Positions 9,293 through 17,195 of a DNA stretch of 64,000 nucleotides are shown one piece after another. This DNA is from Vibrio barjaei (GTDB taxonomy: Bacteria; Pseudomonadota; Gammaproteobacteria; Enterobacterales; Vibrionaceae). The stretch covers positions 186,001-250,000 of the forward strand of contig NZ_LQXO02000005.1 in assembly GCF_001639065.2 (NCBI RefSeq), in the 5' to 3' direction. Numbering within the stretch: position 1 is the stretch's first letter; each line of letters begins with the position of its first letter. Position numbers and translations under genes: made by a program. The notes under the pieces were generated by a model. The model ran no database searches, was not told the DNA's origin, and saw nothing but the letters and a program-made list of their open reading frames with translations.

Positions 9293-10984
9293 TTAGTTCA
9301 TTAAGGCGTCAGTGAAATGGAAGCCGTAAACCAGAGCCAATCCAATAAGGCCAGTAACGACTAGGTAATAGAATGTTGGGATAATTGTTCTGCGTAACGT
9401 TAGGCCCTCACGGCCCAGCAGTCCTACGGTAGCAGAGGCGGCGACGACGTTATGAATAGCGATCATATTACCGGCTGCTGCTCCTACCGCCTGCAATGCA
9501 ATCACGGCAGTGGTTGAAATAGTAAGAGTCTGTGCAACTTCAAATTGGAACTGGCTGAACATCATGTTCGACACCGTATTTGAGCCCGCAATGAATGCGC
9601 CTAGAGCACCGATTGTTGCACTTAGCGCAGGAAAGGCTTCACCAACCATGGCTGAGGCAAGGTTAGCCGTGGTCACTGGCATGCTGGCTAAATCGGCCCC
9701 GTTTACTCCAGAGTTAATGAAGATACGAACCATCGGGATGGTAAACACAAGAACGAAGCCAGCTCCTATTAGCGTTTTGCTCGATTCACCAAAAGCGGCG
9801 GCCAGTGGTTTCGTACTACGTGATTGAATAATGACTGCCAACAGGGCAACGAATACTAGGATACCGCCGGGTAAATATAGGGGTTGAATAGCGGTGCTAA
9901 TGCCGGTCTCTCCAAGGATATTGCCGAACGATAGACTCACACTGGTCAGGAAGCCTTTAAACTCAGAGCTCACTCGGCTAGCAACCAAGATGACTGCTAA
10001 TAGCACATAAGGTAACCATGCAACGGCCATTGACATCGGTTTTCCGTTTGATTCTGAAAGATCCATTTTTAACGAACCTAGCCATTCAGTTGGCCATTTA
10101 TCTTCGCTTTCAAAATCCCATTTTGATTTCGGCACTAGGAAGCCTTTTTTTGCCGCACTGACAACGATGGCTAAGCCGACAAGCCCGCCAATGAGTGATG
10201 GGAACTCAGGGCCGAGAAGAATACCTGTGAGCGCATATGGAATCGTAAACGCAACCCCAGCAAATAGTGCAAATGGCAGGATGTCTAAACCTTCTGTCCA
10301 GCTGCGGTTCTTACCAAAGAAACGGGTTAACATCATTGCCATGAGCACTGGCATGAGTGTTCCAACACAGGCATGAATAATGGCAACGTTAGCCGTAATT
10401 TGCTGTAAATACATGTCCCATGAAGCGCCATGAGAAACCAAAGACTCGGTGATGTTGTGGGTATCTAGACCTTTGTTTACACCGACTATGATAGGTGTAC
10501 CTACAGCGCCAAAAGAGACGGGCGTGGATTGAATCATCATACCCATTAATACCGCGGCTAGCGCAGGGAAGCCAATGGCGACAAGCAATGGTGCTGCAAT
10601 TGCCGCAGGGGTCCCAAACCCAGATGCGCCCTCAATGAAGGAGCCAAAACACCACGCGATGATGATAGCTTGCACTCGACGATCGGGGGAAATGTCGGTG
10701 AAACCGTTACGAATTGTGGTGATGGCTCCTGTATGTTTGAGGGTGTTGAGCAAGAAAATTGCACCAAACACTATCCAGAGTACGGAGACGGTAATTCCAA
10801 AGCCTTGAAATACCGACGCGAGAACGCGAGTGACAGACATATCCCAAGCAAATAAGGCAATAATTACGGTAAGTCCAAATGCAACAGGCATGGCTTTTTT
10901 TGCGGGCCAATTGAGACCGACCAGTAAGATGGCCGCGACAACGATAGGCGAAAATGCCACGAGGGCTAATAGAGTTTCAGACAT
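9293..10984 (-). CDS. lldP: L-lactate permease
   Basis: 563-residue LctP-family (TC 2.A.14) lactate/H+ symporter with about a dozen or more transmembrane helices. Family-typical segments include [33 protein letters not shown] near the middle, and [15 protein letters not shown] near the C-terminus. It imports L- and D-lactate (and probably glycolate) for the enzymes encoded downstream. It is the promoter-proximal gene and is divergent from a LysR-type gene that probably regulates it. Confidence 0.96.
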   Translation of the reverse strand: MSETLLALVAFSPIVVAAILLVGLNWPAKKAMPVAFGLTVIIALFAWDMSVTRVLASVFQGFGITVSVLWIVFGAIFLLNTLKHTGAITTIRNGFTDISPDRRVQAIIIAWCFGSFIEGASGFGTPAAIAAPLLVAIGFPALAAVLMGMMIQSTPVSFGAVGTPIIVGVNKGLDTHNITESLVSHGASWDMYLQQITANVAIIHACVGTLMPVLMAMMLTRFFGKNRSWTEGLDILPFALFAGVAFTIPYALTGILLGPEFPSLIGGLVGLAIVVSAAKKGFLVPKSKWDFESEDKWPTEWLGSLKMDLSESNGKPMSMAVAWLPYVLLAVILVASRVSSEFKGFLTSVSLSFGNILGETGISTAIQPLYLPGGILVFVALLAVIIQSRSTKPLAAAFGESSKTLIGAGFVLVFTIPMVRIFINSGVNGADLASMPVTTANLASAMVGEAFPALSATIGALGAFIAGSNTVSNMMFSQFQFEVAQTLTISTTAVIALQAVGAAAGNMIAIHNVVAASATVGLLGREGLTLRRTIIPTFYYLVVTGLIGLALVYGFHFTDALMN

Positions 10985-11111
10985 GGGTTACTTCCTTTTG
11001 TCTTAGCTCATCCACTCCAACTATGTGAATGGGCGAAGTTGTCTTTATTATTTTTGTAATAGGGTTGTTAAGGTGGGGTGAATTTATCCCTTTATTTTTT
11101 GTTGATATAGA

Positions 11112-11134
11112 GAAATAATGAAAATGATTATTTC
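11112..11134. promoter_or_regulatory. Candidate Fur box / dyad in the lldP-lysR intergenic region
   Basis: GAAATAAT and ATTATTTC form an 8-bp inverted repeat with a 7-base spacer. The internal 19-mer 11114-11132 matches the classical Fur consensus (GATAATGATAATCATTATC) at 15 of 19 positions by eye. It lies about 20 bases before the LysR gene start. It could equally be a LysR-type dyad; a second GGG...CCC dyad is near 11076-11090. Confidence 0.4.
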
Positions 11135-11152
11135 CAAAATTGGCATAATGTG

Positions 11153-12052
11153 ATGCGAGCAGACGACTTGATTCTGTTCTACCAAGTGGTAGAAACAGGT
11201 GCTTTTAGCCGAGTGGCAGAGCAAAATAACCTTACAAATTCGGTAGTTAGCAAACGAATTGCGCGTTTAGAAGAGGAGCTGGGTGTCCAATTATTATATC
11301 GAACAACGCGCAAATTAACGCTCACTGAGGCGGGTAAAGCACTTGTACATGGTGCGAAAAATGTGAAGCAAGCCACCCAAGAGGCTATGGAATCAGTTTC
11401 AGGGTACGGCGAGAATATTAGTGGTCATATCAAAATGTCTGTGCCGTCTATCTCCGGCGATTTGATCTTAGCCGATGCCGTGGCCGAATTTTGTAACATG
11501 CACCCCGGGCTCACTGTCGATATGTCGTTGGATAATCGATTTGTGGATTTGGTGGATGGCGGGTTTGATCTTGTTATTCGTACTGGATATCTAGAGGACT
11601 CAAGTTTGATAGCGCGTCATATCTTGGATTCTCAGTGGGTAGTTTGTGCTTCTCCTTCCTACATAGCGAAAAACAGCAAACCGCTTAAGCCCGAAGATCT
11701 TACGCAACACAATTGTTTGCAATACGCTTATCAAACCACCGGAGCTTCAGAGTGGGAGTTTAAGGCAAATAAAGGTAACTATATCGTGCGCGTTTCAGGC
11801 TCATTTTCTACTGATAATGCCACTGCGCTGCGAAAGGCGGCATTAGGTGGACATGGTATCGCGTATGTCCCGCGCTGCTTGGTATACCATGACATACGTA
11901 ATGGTCAGCTGGTGGATATTTTTCCTGACCAAGTGGGTAAACGTTTAGGAATTTACGCCGTTTATCCTTTTACTCGACAACCGCCGAACAAAGTGAGGCT
12001 GTTGATAGAGCATATCCGGACCCGCTATTTAGCGATATCTCACTACTTCTGA
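11153..12052 (+). CDS. LysR-family regulator next to lldP
   Basis: About 299 residues: an N-terminal winged HTH (TGAFSRVAEQNNLTNSVVSKRI, then the usual RTTRKLTLTEAG wing) and a periplasmic-binding-like effector domain. The ATG at 11153 follows a GTG at 11150 that could also serve. Its divergence from lldP, 168 bases away, makes it the likely activator or repressor of the lactate operon. Shewanella and E. coli use a GntR-type LldR for this role, so the LysR pairing here is different. The effector, presumably lactate, is inferred only from context. Confidence 0.85.
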   Translation: MRADDLILFYQVVETGAFSRVAEQNNLTNSVVSKRIARLEEELGVQLLYRTTRKLTLTEAGKALVHGAKNVKQATQEAMESVSGYGENISGHIKMSVPSISGDLILADAVAEFCNMHPGLTVDMSLDNRFVDLVDGGFDLVIRTGYLEDSSLIARHILDSQWVVCASPSYIAKNSKPLKPEDLTQHNCLQYAYQTTGASEWEFKANKGNYIVRVSGSFSTDNATALRKAALGGHGIAYVPRCLVYHDIRNGQLVDIFPDQVGKRLGIYAVYPFTRQPPNKVRLLIEHIRTRYLAISHYF

Positions 12053-12067
12053 TATCTCACTATTTCT
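12034..12067. repeat. 17-bp tandem duplication across the lysR stop codon
   Basis: GATATCTCACTACTTCT (12034-12050) is followed directly by GATATCTCACTATTTCT (12051-12067), one mismatch. The lysR TGA stop spans the junction. It looks like a slippage duplication and does not alter the predicted protein end. Confidence 0.85.
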
Positions 12068-12087
12068 GAAGAGGAGCGAATATTGAC

Positions 12088-13692
12088 CTAGTGAGAACGT
12101 ATCCTTCTCTGTTTGATCCATAGCTTGGAAAAATCACACCAACCAATAGAGTTGATTTCCACGCCTCGAATACGAGAAGGGATACTCAAAGAAAGATCTT
12201 CGGACTTAATAATCGTCAGTACATGGTTTTTGTGTAACCAAGTAAGCAACGCGTCGAGAATCTGCTTTTGCTTTGATGTGTCCGTCTCCGAACGTGCGGC
12301 CGACAGAGTGTGCTTCAAATGGTCTTGTTGCTTCCAGGTTAGGTTTGCTTGCCAATATGGGTAGAGTTTAAAAAACGCTATTAGGCTAGTGGTTCTATCT
12401 CCTTCTAAGCGAATACCACCAATGGCTAGGTCTTGTTTCGGTTCAGGGTGACCATAGACGACTTGGGTACCGGTTGCAGTAACGTTTTGTTGTTTGAGAG
12501 CACTAACGAGTTTGCGTGAAAACCAACGGTTTTCGTTGTTGTTTTCAAAGCAAAAATCGACATGCGTATCGCAGGGGATCGGTGAGTCTAGTCGATCGCT
12601 AAATAACCTCTCCAAACTGTTTTGAAACGACGAATTCTGCAGGGCTCTGTTATTGATGAGTAGGAAAAAGTAGCCAATATCAGAGGTTGAAGCCATGTAT
12701 TGCACTTGCTCATCGCTAAGGAAGAAGAAGTTTTCAGCGCATTTCTTATCTTCTGCCCACTCCTTGTGAATCCAAAGTTCGATATGTTCGACCAGAGCCG
12801 ACTGACCACAAAAGTTCGGATTGCGTTTCAAGCGAAGCAGTTTCTCGGAACTCACATCGACTATAAAGGGGCCTGAGCCTATTGGTTTGAAGTGACTCTC
12901 GGCACGATAGATAAACTGTTTAGGCATAATGGATGCCTCGGCCCTGCTCAGCAGCTTAGGTAGATGTGGGTCAGGGTGCTTAAGTGTTATCTGGATTTGG
13001 TTAGCAGTATGACTAGTAATGTCAGCGATATGATCGTACAACGCACGCCAATAAGGTGAGAGAGTTAGCGCCTTTAGGCTCTCTACTACGTCATTGGTGG
13101 TGACTGGAGACTGATCATGAAAGACGACCCCACTGCGCAGATAAAAGACCCAGCTAGTCTTCCCATCATCACTTTCCCAGGCGTGAGCGAGGCTACCACT
13201 TAACTCAGTTCCCCTGACATTTACTAGAGTCTGGAACACCTCGTGAATGAGGTGACGTTCAGTACGCTCCATAGTGTGATGGGGGTGTAGCCAACTGAGC
13301 TTGCGATGAAATGGAGCAAAAATGGTATCTTCACTGGCTGTTGTCGCATGCGTAAGGTATTGCTTTAGGCCACTAGCGACATTGCGGTTGTTGAAGCCAA
13401 TCAGCTTATGCGCCATATCGTAGTTGCCTTCTACAGTTGCTTGTTCTACCTCTTTGTAGCAGGCCTCAATAGGTTCTTGTAGGCAGACAAGTTTGCCCTT
13501 CATTCCTCTGCCACGAAGAGGAGTCCAGGACAACCATTGCTTAGCTTCCATTTGATTAAGTAGCGTTCGCGCATGTCGCTCGCTGCATTGAAAATGCTCC
13601 GCAATTGTGCCGATAGTAATACGATGATCTCCCGGCCCTAATTGCTTAAAAAGGTTTTCGTAGAGCTCAAGTTTACGTCTGTCTGCTGCCAT
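12088..13692 (-). CDS. sgrR: SgrR-family transcriptional regulator
   Basis: 534-residue protein with the SgrR architecture: an N-terminal winged HTH (ITIGTIAEHFQCSERHARTLL) followed by an extracytoplasmic solute-binding (SBP_bac_5) domain used intracellularly as a ligand sensor (AHAWESDDGKTSWVFYLRSG, FHDQSPVTTNDVVESLKAL). E. coli SgrR activates the sgrS RNA during glucose-phosphate stress. Here a short ORF with SgrT-like sequence lies 7 bases upstream on the same strand, suggesting an operon rather than the divergent arrangement of E. coli. The ribosome-binding site before ATG 13692 is weak, which fits coupling to the upstream ORF. Confidence 0.85.
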   Translation of the reverse strand: MAADRRKLELYENLFKQLGPGDHRITIGTIAEHFQCSERHARTLLNQMEAKQWLSWTPLRGRGMKGKLVCLQEPIEACYKEVEQATVEGNYDMAHKLIGFNNRNVASGLKQYLTHATTASEDTIFAPFHRKLSWLHPHHTMERTERHLIHEVFQTLVNVRGTELSGSLAHAWESDDGKTSWVFYLRSGVVFHDQSPVTTNDVVESLKALTLSPYWRALYDHIADITSHTANQIQITLKHPDPHLPKLLSRAEASIMPKQFIYRAESHFKPIGSGPFIVDVSSEKLLRLKRNPNFCGQSALVEHIELWIHKEWAEDKKCAENFFFLSDEQVQYMASTSDIGYFFLLINNRALQNSSFQNSLERLFSDRLDSPIPCDTHVDFCFENNNENRWFSRKLVSALKQQNVTATGTQVVYGHPEPKQDLAIGGIRLEGDRTTSLIAFFKLYPYWQANLTWKQQDHLKHTLSAARSETDTSKQKQILDALLTWLHKNHVLTIIKSEDLSLSIPSRIRGVEINSIGWCDFSKLWIKQRRIRSH

Positions 13693-13699
13693 TGATTAT

Positions 13700-13912
13700 T
13701 TAATCTCGTTGTTCCGGTTTTTCTGTGATGGAGTCTTTATGTCGCTCTGAAGATATAGATAAACCCCAAAACGCATCAGTACCAAACAGCTCGTTCAGTC
13801 GCTCGGCACGCTCCGCTGGAGAGATGTAAAACAGCTTTCCAAGTAAGCTATTATCGTCCTCATATTTATAGGTGGCTTGAAAGTAATTAGCAACGAAATT
13901 GAAAAATGTCAT
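13700..13912 (-). CDS. Small SgrT-like protein upstream of sgrR (candidate)
   Basis: 70-residue ORF from an ATG with AGAGG 8 bases upstream; a TTG at 13942 gives a longer but less likely frame. The segment NYFQATYKY followed by ISPAERAERLNELF resembles the pattern of E. coli SgrT (a YFTAT-like motif, then a S..qR...L..L helix), recalled from memory. SgrT is a small inhibitor of the glucose PTS permease encoded inside the SgrS RNA. The position directly ahead of sgrR supports the link. This protein is longer than the 43 residues of E. coli SgrT. If the resemblance fails, it remains an uncharacterised small protein co-transcribed with sgrR. Confidence 0.5.
   Translation of the reverse strand: MTFFNFVANYFQATYKYEDDNSLLGKLFYISPAERAERLNELFGTDAFWGLSISSERHKDSITEKPEQRD
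13710..13723. repeat. Copy of the terminator arm at the SgrT-like/sgrR junction
   Basis: TGTTCCGGTTTTTC here is the exact reverse complement of 13965-13978 and a 12-base direct repeat of 13990-14001. On the minus-strand RNA it lies 18-30 bases before the sgrR start codon, in the translation initiation region. Confidence 0.7.
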
Positions 13913-13966
13913 AGTGTAAAGCCTCTGTTGTTTCGATAGCAAAAGCTTACACTTGGTAGGATTTGA

Positions 13967-14001
13967 AAAACCGGAACAGATTTTTACACTGTTCCGGTTT
14001 T
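13967..14001 (-). terminator. Strong terminator after the 20-residue-repeat gene
   Basis: Perfect 13-bp stem (13967-13979 with 13989-14001, 9-base loop) followed on the minus strand by a T-run. It ends the gene at 14027-14632 and lies immediately upstream of the SgrT-like/sgrR unit. Confidence 0.9.
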
Positions 14002-14026
14002 ATAAATGAATGGTTAATTTAATGCA

Positions 14027-14632
14027 TTAACGAGCGACGGCGCCACCTAAGGTTAAGTCGTCTGGCCATTGAGTAATGATGTTACCGCCTAGATAGATAT
14101 TTCCTTTGATCGTGAGCTTTTGGGGAAAAGTGGTTATTTGCGAACCGCCCAGATAAAGGTTGCCTTCAACGACCAAACCATTAGGAAGTTCAGTTAATTT
14201 AGTGCGGATGACACTTAGGTCGCCTTTGACATACATACCATTTGGTAATTTGGCTATGGGTGTATCCGTGAGGTTGATATAGCCACCAGGAACAACACCA
14301 GCTGGCCAAGCTTTTAATCGGCTTCCGAGAAAGTTAGCGTATCCTGTGATTTTGGTTCCTCTTGGCATGAATTCCACTAAACTATCTGAGGCATCTAAGC
14401 TACCTTTGATTTCAAGATTATTGGGTAGCATTTTAATAGGTGTCTTTGCGATATTGAGGTTGCCTTTTACGATTAGTCCGTCGGGAAGTGTTGTATATGG
14501 CTTATTTCTCAGGTCAAGGTTGCCATAATTATCAAGATGGTTAAGTAGCTTATAATGATCGAGATCTTGTGCCACAACAGAGAAGGTGGTGAACAGAAAG
14601 ACTGCAGTTACTGCAGCAAAAAAACGAATCAT
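14027..14632 (-). CDS. Exported protein of 20-residue LPxGL/VxGNL repeats
   Basis: From ATG 14632 the product starts with a signal peptide (MIRFFAAVTAVFLFTTFSVVAQ) and continues as about eight tandem 20-residue units of the form GNLxLxxTxIxxLPxGLxVK. The strict period, with regularly placed hydrophobics, predicts a short right-handed or leucine-rich-like solenoid, likely periplasmic or surface exposed. The function is unknown and no catalytic residues are visible. A longer frame to 14677 would overlap the divergent gene start. It ends at the strong hairpin at 13967-14001. Confidence 0.75.
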   Translation of the reverse strand: MIRFFAAVTAVFLFTTFSVVAQDLDHYKLLNHLDNYGNLDLRNKPYTTLPDGLIVKGNLNIAKTPIKMLPNNLEIKGSLDASDSLVEFMPRGTKITGYANFLGSRLKAWPAGVVPGGYINLTDTPIAKLPNGMYVKGDLSVIRTKLTELPNGLVVEGNLYLGGSQITTFPQKLTIKGNIYLGGNIITQWPDDLTLGGAVAR

Positions 14633-14676
14633 AATAACGAGATACCATACAATCAGAACGACGTAGGTAGTTTGCA

Positions 14677-14967
14677 ATGGAAATTAAGAGAAAACAACGG
14701 AAATCACTGGGCCTTGTGACCGCGATAATGTGTGCCTTCGCCGTGCCCTTGTCGGCCAAAACCATCACCACCCCAGGAGCAGATGTTGGAGCTGCGGTAT
14801 TGTTATCGGATTCCAAGCTAGGTAAGCGAGTCTGTTATTACAACGACAAAGCGTATTCTTTAGGATCGGTGATAAATGTGGAAGGCGTAGTGTTGCAATG
14901 TGTGGCGGAGCAGGACTTTGAAATGAATGGTCAGCTTAAGTGGAAGCAATTAAAAAGCGAGCAATGA
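14677..14967 (+). CDS. DUF1496 family protein (YnjH-like)
   Basis: 96 residues with a lysine/arginine-rich N-terminus, a signal-type hydrophobic segment (LGLVTAIMCAFAVPLSA), and the family core KRVCYYNDKAYSLGSVINVEGVVLQC containing two conserved cysteines. It is probably a small periplasmic protein. The function of E. coli YnjH is unknown. It is divergent from the repeat protein and convergent with the YfcZ-like gene. Confidence 0.8.
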   Translation: MEIKRKQRKSLGLVTAIMCAFAVPLSAKTITTPGADVGAAVLLSDSKLGKRVCYYNDKAYSLGSVINVEGVVLQCVAEQDFEMNGQLKWKQLKSEQ

Positions 14968-14995
14968 TGCTCGCTTGATGCAGCGTAAACTCTAG

Positions 14996-15295
14996 TTATC
15001 TTGCTAGAGAACGTGTTTTTAGTTCGAAGATCAGTTTTTCCGCACTGACTTCGAACTTGAATCGAGCAGTGAGCTCTTTTGAGCTTTCTTCAAGTGGTGA
15101 AACTTCAAACTCTACGTTCTTACAGACAGCTTGAGCAAGTTCAACATACTTTTGAAGTTCAACTTCTAACTGTGCTTTTGAATCACTGAATAGCTGAACC
15201 TCGGCGACGTCGTCGCCTTCTTTGATGATAAAGCCCATTTCACCAGCTACACCACATGCGTCGCATACGGTTGGCTCTTCATATGTATTTGACAT
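14996..15295 (-). CDS. YfcZ/YiiS family protein (DUF406)
   Basis: 99-residue cytoplasmic protein ending in EVSAEKLIFELKTRSLAR, typical of the YfcZ/YiiS family, with an N-terminal VCDACG cysteine pair. The role is unknown; family members are small stand-alone proteins in enterobacteria and vibrios. Confidence 0.8.
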   Translation of the reverse strand: MSNTYEEPTVCDACGVAGEMGFIIKEGDDVAEVQLFSDSKAQLEVELQKYVELAQAVCKNVEFEVSPLEESSKELTARFKFEVSAEKLIFELKTRSLAR

Positions 15296-15815
15296 AACGA
15301 TACCTCTTACAAAATCTGTGGTTATTCTATATCTGTGGAAATAAGGTATCCAGTAATAAATACCTGATCAAAGGATTAGGCCATTGCGTTAAGATATGGT
15401 TTTGTAACAGAAATTTTCTAATTGTTAATTATTTTTATCTAATTAAGCGATAAGTGATATATCAAATTACTATAAGTCATTGCTTTTTAATATTTTTTTA
15501 TTATGCAAGTAATAGTGCATCTTTGTGATCGAGTTCTCATAAATGAGACTTGCGCACTAGTGATGTAGTACAGACTAGTTTATCAATATCAGAGAAGTGT
15601 TAGACTTTATAACTTATTAATCAATGGTTTGTTTTTTATAATATTCTCAATGAAACGCATGGTGTTCATGAGTTTAGCCAATAATTCGCCTCAGGTGCCG
15701 TAAACTGAGTTTTAACAAATCGATACGTTAATGAATAGAAAACTATACCGAGTACTGCTTTAATTATGGTATAGCATACAGTGAACGCACATAACGATAA
15801 GAGAAGAGCTTTAAG
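15296..15815. other. 520-bp AT-rich upstream region of luxT
   Basis: No ORF is supported. It contains the palindrome TCTCATAAATGAGA at 15535-15548 and several AT-rich runs near 15400-15520 that could bind nucleoid proteins. A long leader is expected, because luxT mRNA is reported as a target of Qrr small RNAs in Vibrio; I did not identify the pairing site. Confidence 0.5.
15535..15549. promoter_or_regulatory. Palindrome TCTCAT-AA-ATGAGA upstream of luxT
   Basis: A 6-2-6 inverted repeat whose 15-base core, TCTCATAAATGAGAC, recurs exactly at 61634-61648 upstream of the sigma-54 activator gene. It lies 267 bases before the luxT start. The binding protein is unknown. Confidence 0.45.
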
Positions 15816-16277
15816 ATGCCAAAGCGTAGTAAAGAAGATACTGAGATTACGATCCAGAAAATTATGGAAGCGGTCGTTGATCAGATCATCCGACTAGGAT
15901 ACGACAAGATGTCGTACACCACTTTGAGCCAACAGACAGGTATTTCGCGAACCGGTATTAGTCACCATTTTCCAAAGAAAACGGACTTTACGGCAGCGCT
16001 TGATGGTCGAATTTTCAAGATGTTCGTGGAACACTTGGAATTTGAAAAAGGAATCAATGGTTTTACTGGCAGTTGGATTGAGTCGTTGAAGAATCCAGAA
16101 TTCTTGGCGATCTTAAAGCTACTTTTCCATCATATTGTCACTTCTGAAAACTCGCATGAGTTTGCGTCGAAAGGAATAGATAGGCTATACAAACTGGTTG
16201 AGTCTCAGTACGGCGCAGGCAGCGACAAAGAACTAGAATGGTTAATTGGTCGTTCACTGATTCAGTTGTCAAAATAA
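15816..16277 (+). CDS. luxT: TetR-family quorum-sensing regulator LuxT/SwrT
   Basis: 153 residues, the length reported for V. harveyi LuxT. The N-terminal TetR HTH (SYTTLSQQTGISRTGISHHF) and the opening MPKRSKEDTEITIQKIM match the LuxT/SwrT proteins as I recall them. LuxT is known to repress qrr1 and to affect luminescence, swarming and virulence genes in Vibrio. It is monocistronic and convergent with hutD across a shared terminator. The neighbourhood (next to hutD) matches the V. cholerae chromosome II locus. Confidence 0.78.
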   Translation: MPKRSKEDTEITIQKIMEAVVDQIIRLGYDKMSYTTLSQQTGISRTGISHHFPKKTDFTAALDGRIFKMFVEHLEFEKGINGFTGSWIESLKNPEFLAILKLLFHHIVTSENSHEFASKGIDRLYKLVESQYGAGSDKELEWLIGRSLIQLSK

Positions 16278-16291
16278 CCAACGCTTGAATA

Positions 16292-16323
16292 AAAAAAACC
16301 GCTTGTTCACAAGCGGTTTTTTT
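16292..16323. terminator. Bidirectional terminator between luxT and hutD
   Basis: CCGCTTG/CAAGCGG stem (16299-16305 with 16310-16316, TTCA loop), extended by A- and T-tracts on both sides. It serves both convergent genes. Confidence 0.93.
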
Positions 16324-16358
16324 ATTGCGGGTGAACACCAATAGAGATGTCAGTTTAA

Positions 16359-17195
16359 TCAACTTGCTAAGACGACGGGAAAGCCAAGCTGCGGATGCTG
16401 GGTAATTATGGTTTTGTAGCCATATACTCGCTCAATCATCTCACTATTGATGGCATCTTTTGGAGCACCATCGGCGACCAATTTGCCGTCGTGTAAAATA
16501 ATGATTCTATCGGAATACTGAGAGGCGAGATTCAAGTCGTGCAAAACAATCACTACCGCAGTGTTGTGGTTGTCAGCTAGCTCACGAGCGATAGCTAATG
16601 TGTTGTGTTGATGAGCAAGATCAAGTGCAGATGTTGGTTCATCAAGCATTAGGATCTTCTTGTCGCCAGAAAGATGTAATTGAGTTAGTACACGAGCTAA
16701 GTGAACTCGTTGTTTTTCGCCACCTGATAGTGAAGGATAGAGGCGATTCGCCAAATGTACTATGTCGGCCTGTTGCATGTACTGTAGAGCAAGCTTTTTG
16801 GTGTCCTTATTAGGCATGCCAAGCGGAATGGCCCCAAGTTCGACCACTTCCGAAGCAAGAAAAGGAAAAGATAACGTACTGTGTTGGGGTAATAAGCCCA
16901 AATGCTTTGATAGTATTTTGGGGTTCCATTGTTTTCTTGACCGACCAAAGTAAGCAACGTTGGCCTCAGAGTCTGTTTCACCACAAAGCAGCTTTAACAA
17001 GGTGCTTTTTCCGGCACCATTCGGGCCTAGCAACGTGGTGACTTCTCCCGAATTCAACTCAATACTTACGTTGTCCAAAATTACCCGCTCACCGAAACTA
17101 ACACTGACATCATTGGCGGATATGGCAGGAGATTCTTCTTGGGTTAACACTAAAGGCTGTGCTGCTGCCATCGTATCTACCATAGTAGCGCTCAT
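16359..17195 (-). CDS. hutD: Heme ABC transporter ATP-binding protein HutD
   Basis: 278-residue HmuV/HutD-type ATPase with Walker A GPNGAGKST, signature LSGGEKQRVHLARV, and Walker B ILMLDEPTSALD. It powers movement of heme through HutC across the inner membrane. The start overlaps the hutC stop by 4 bases. It is the last gene of tonB1-exbB1-exbD1-hutBCD. Confidence 0.95.
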   Translation of the reverse strand: MSATMVDTMAAAQPLVLTQEESPAISANDVSVSFGERVILDNVSIELNSGEVTTLLGPNGAGKSTLLKLLCGETDSEANVAYFGRSRKQWNPKILSKHLGLLPQHSTLSFPFLASEVVELGAIPLGMPNKDTKKLALQYMQQADIVHLANRLYPSLSGGEKQRVHLARVLTQLHLSGDKKILMLDEPTSALDLAHQHNTLAIARELADNHNTAVVIVLHDLNLASQYSDRIIILHDGKLVADGAPKDAINSEMIERVYGYKTIITQHPQLGFPVVLAS

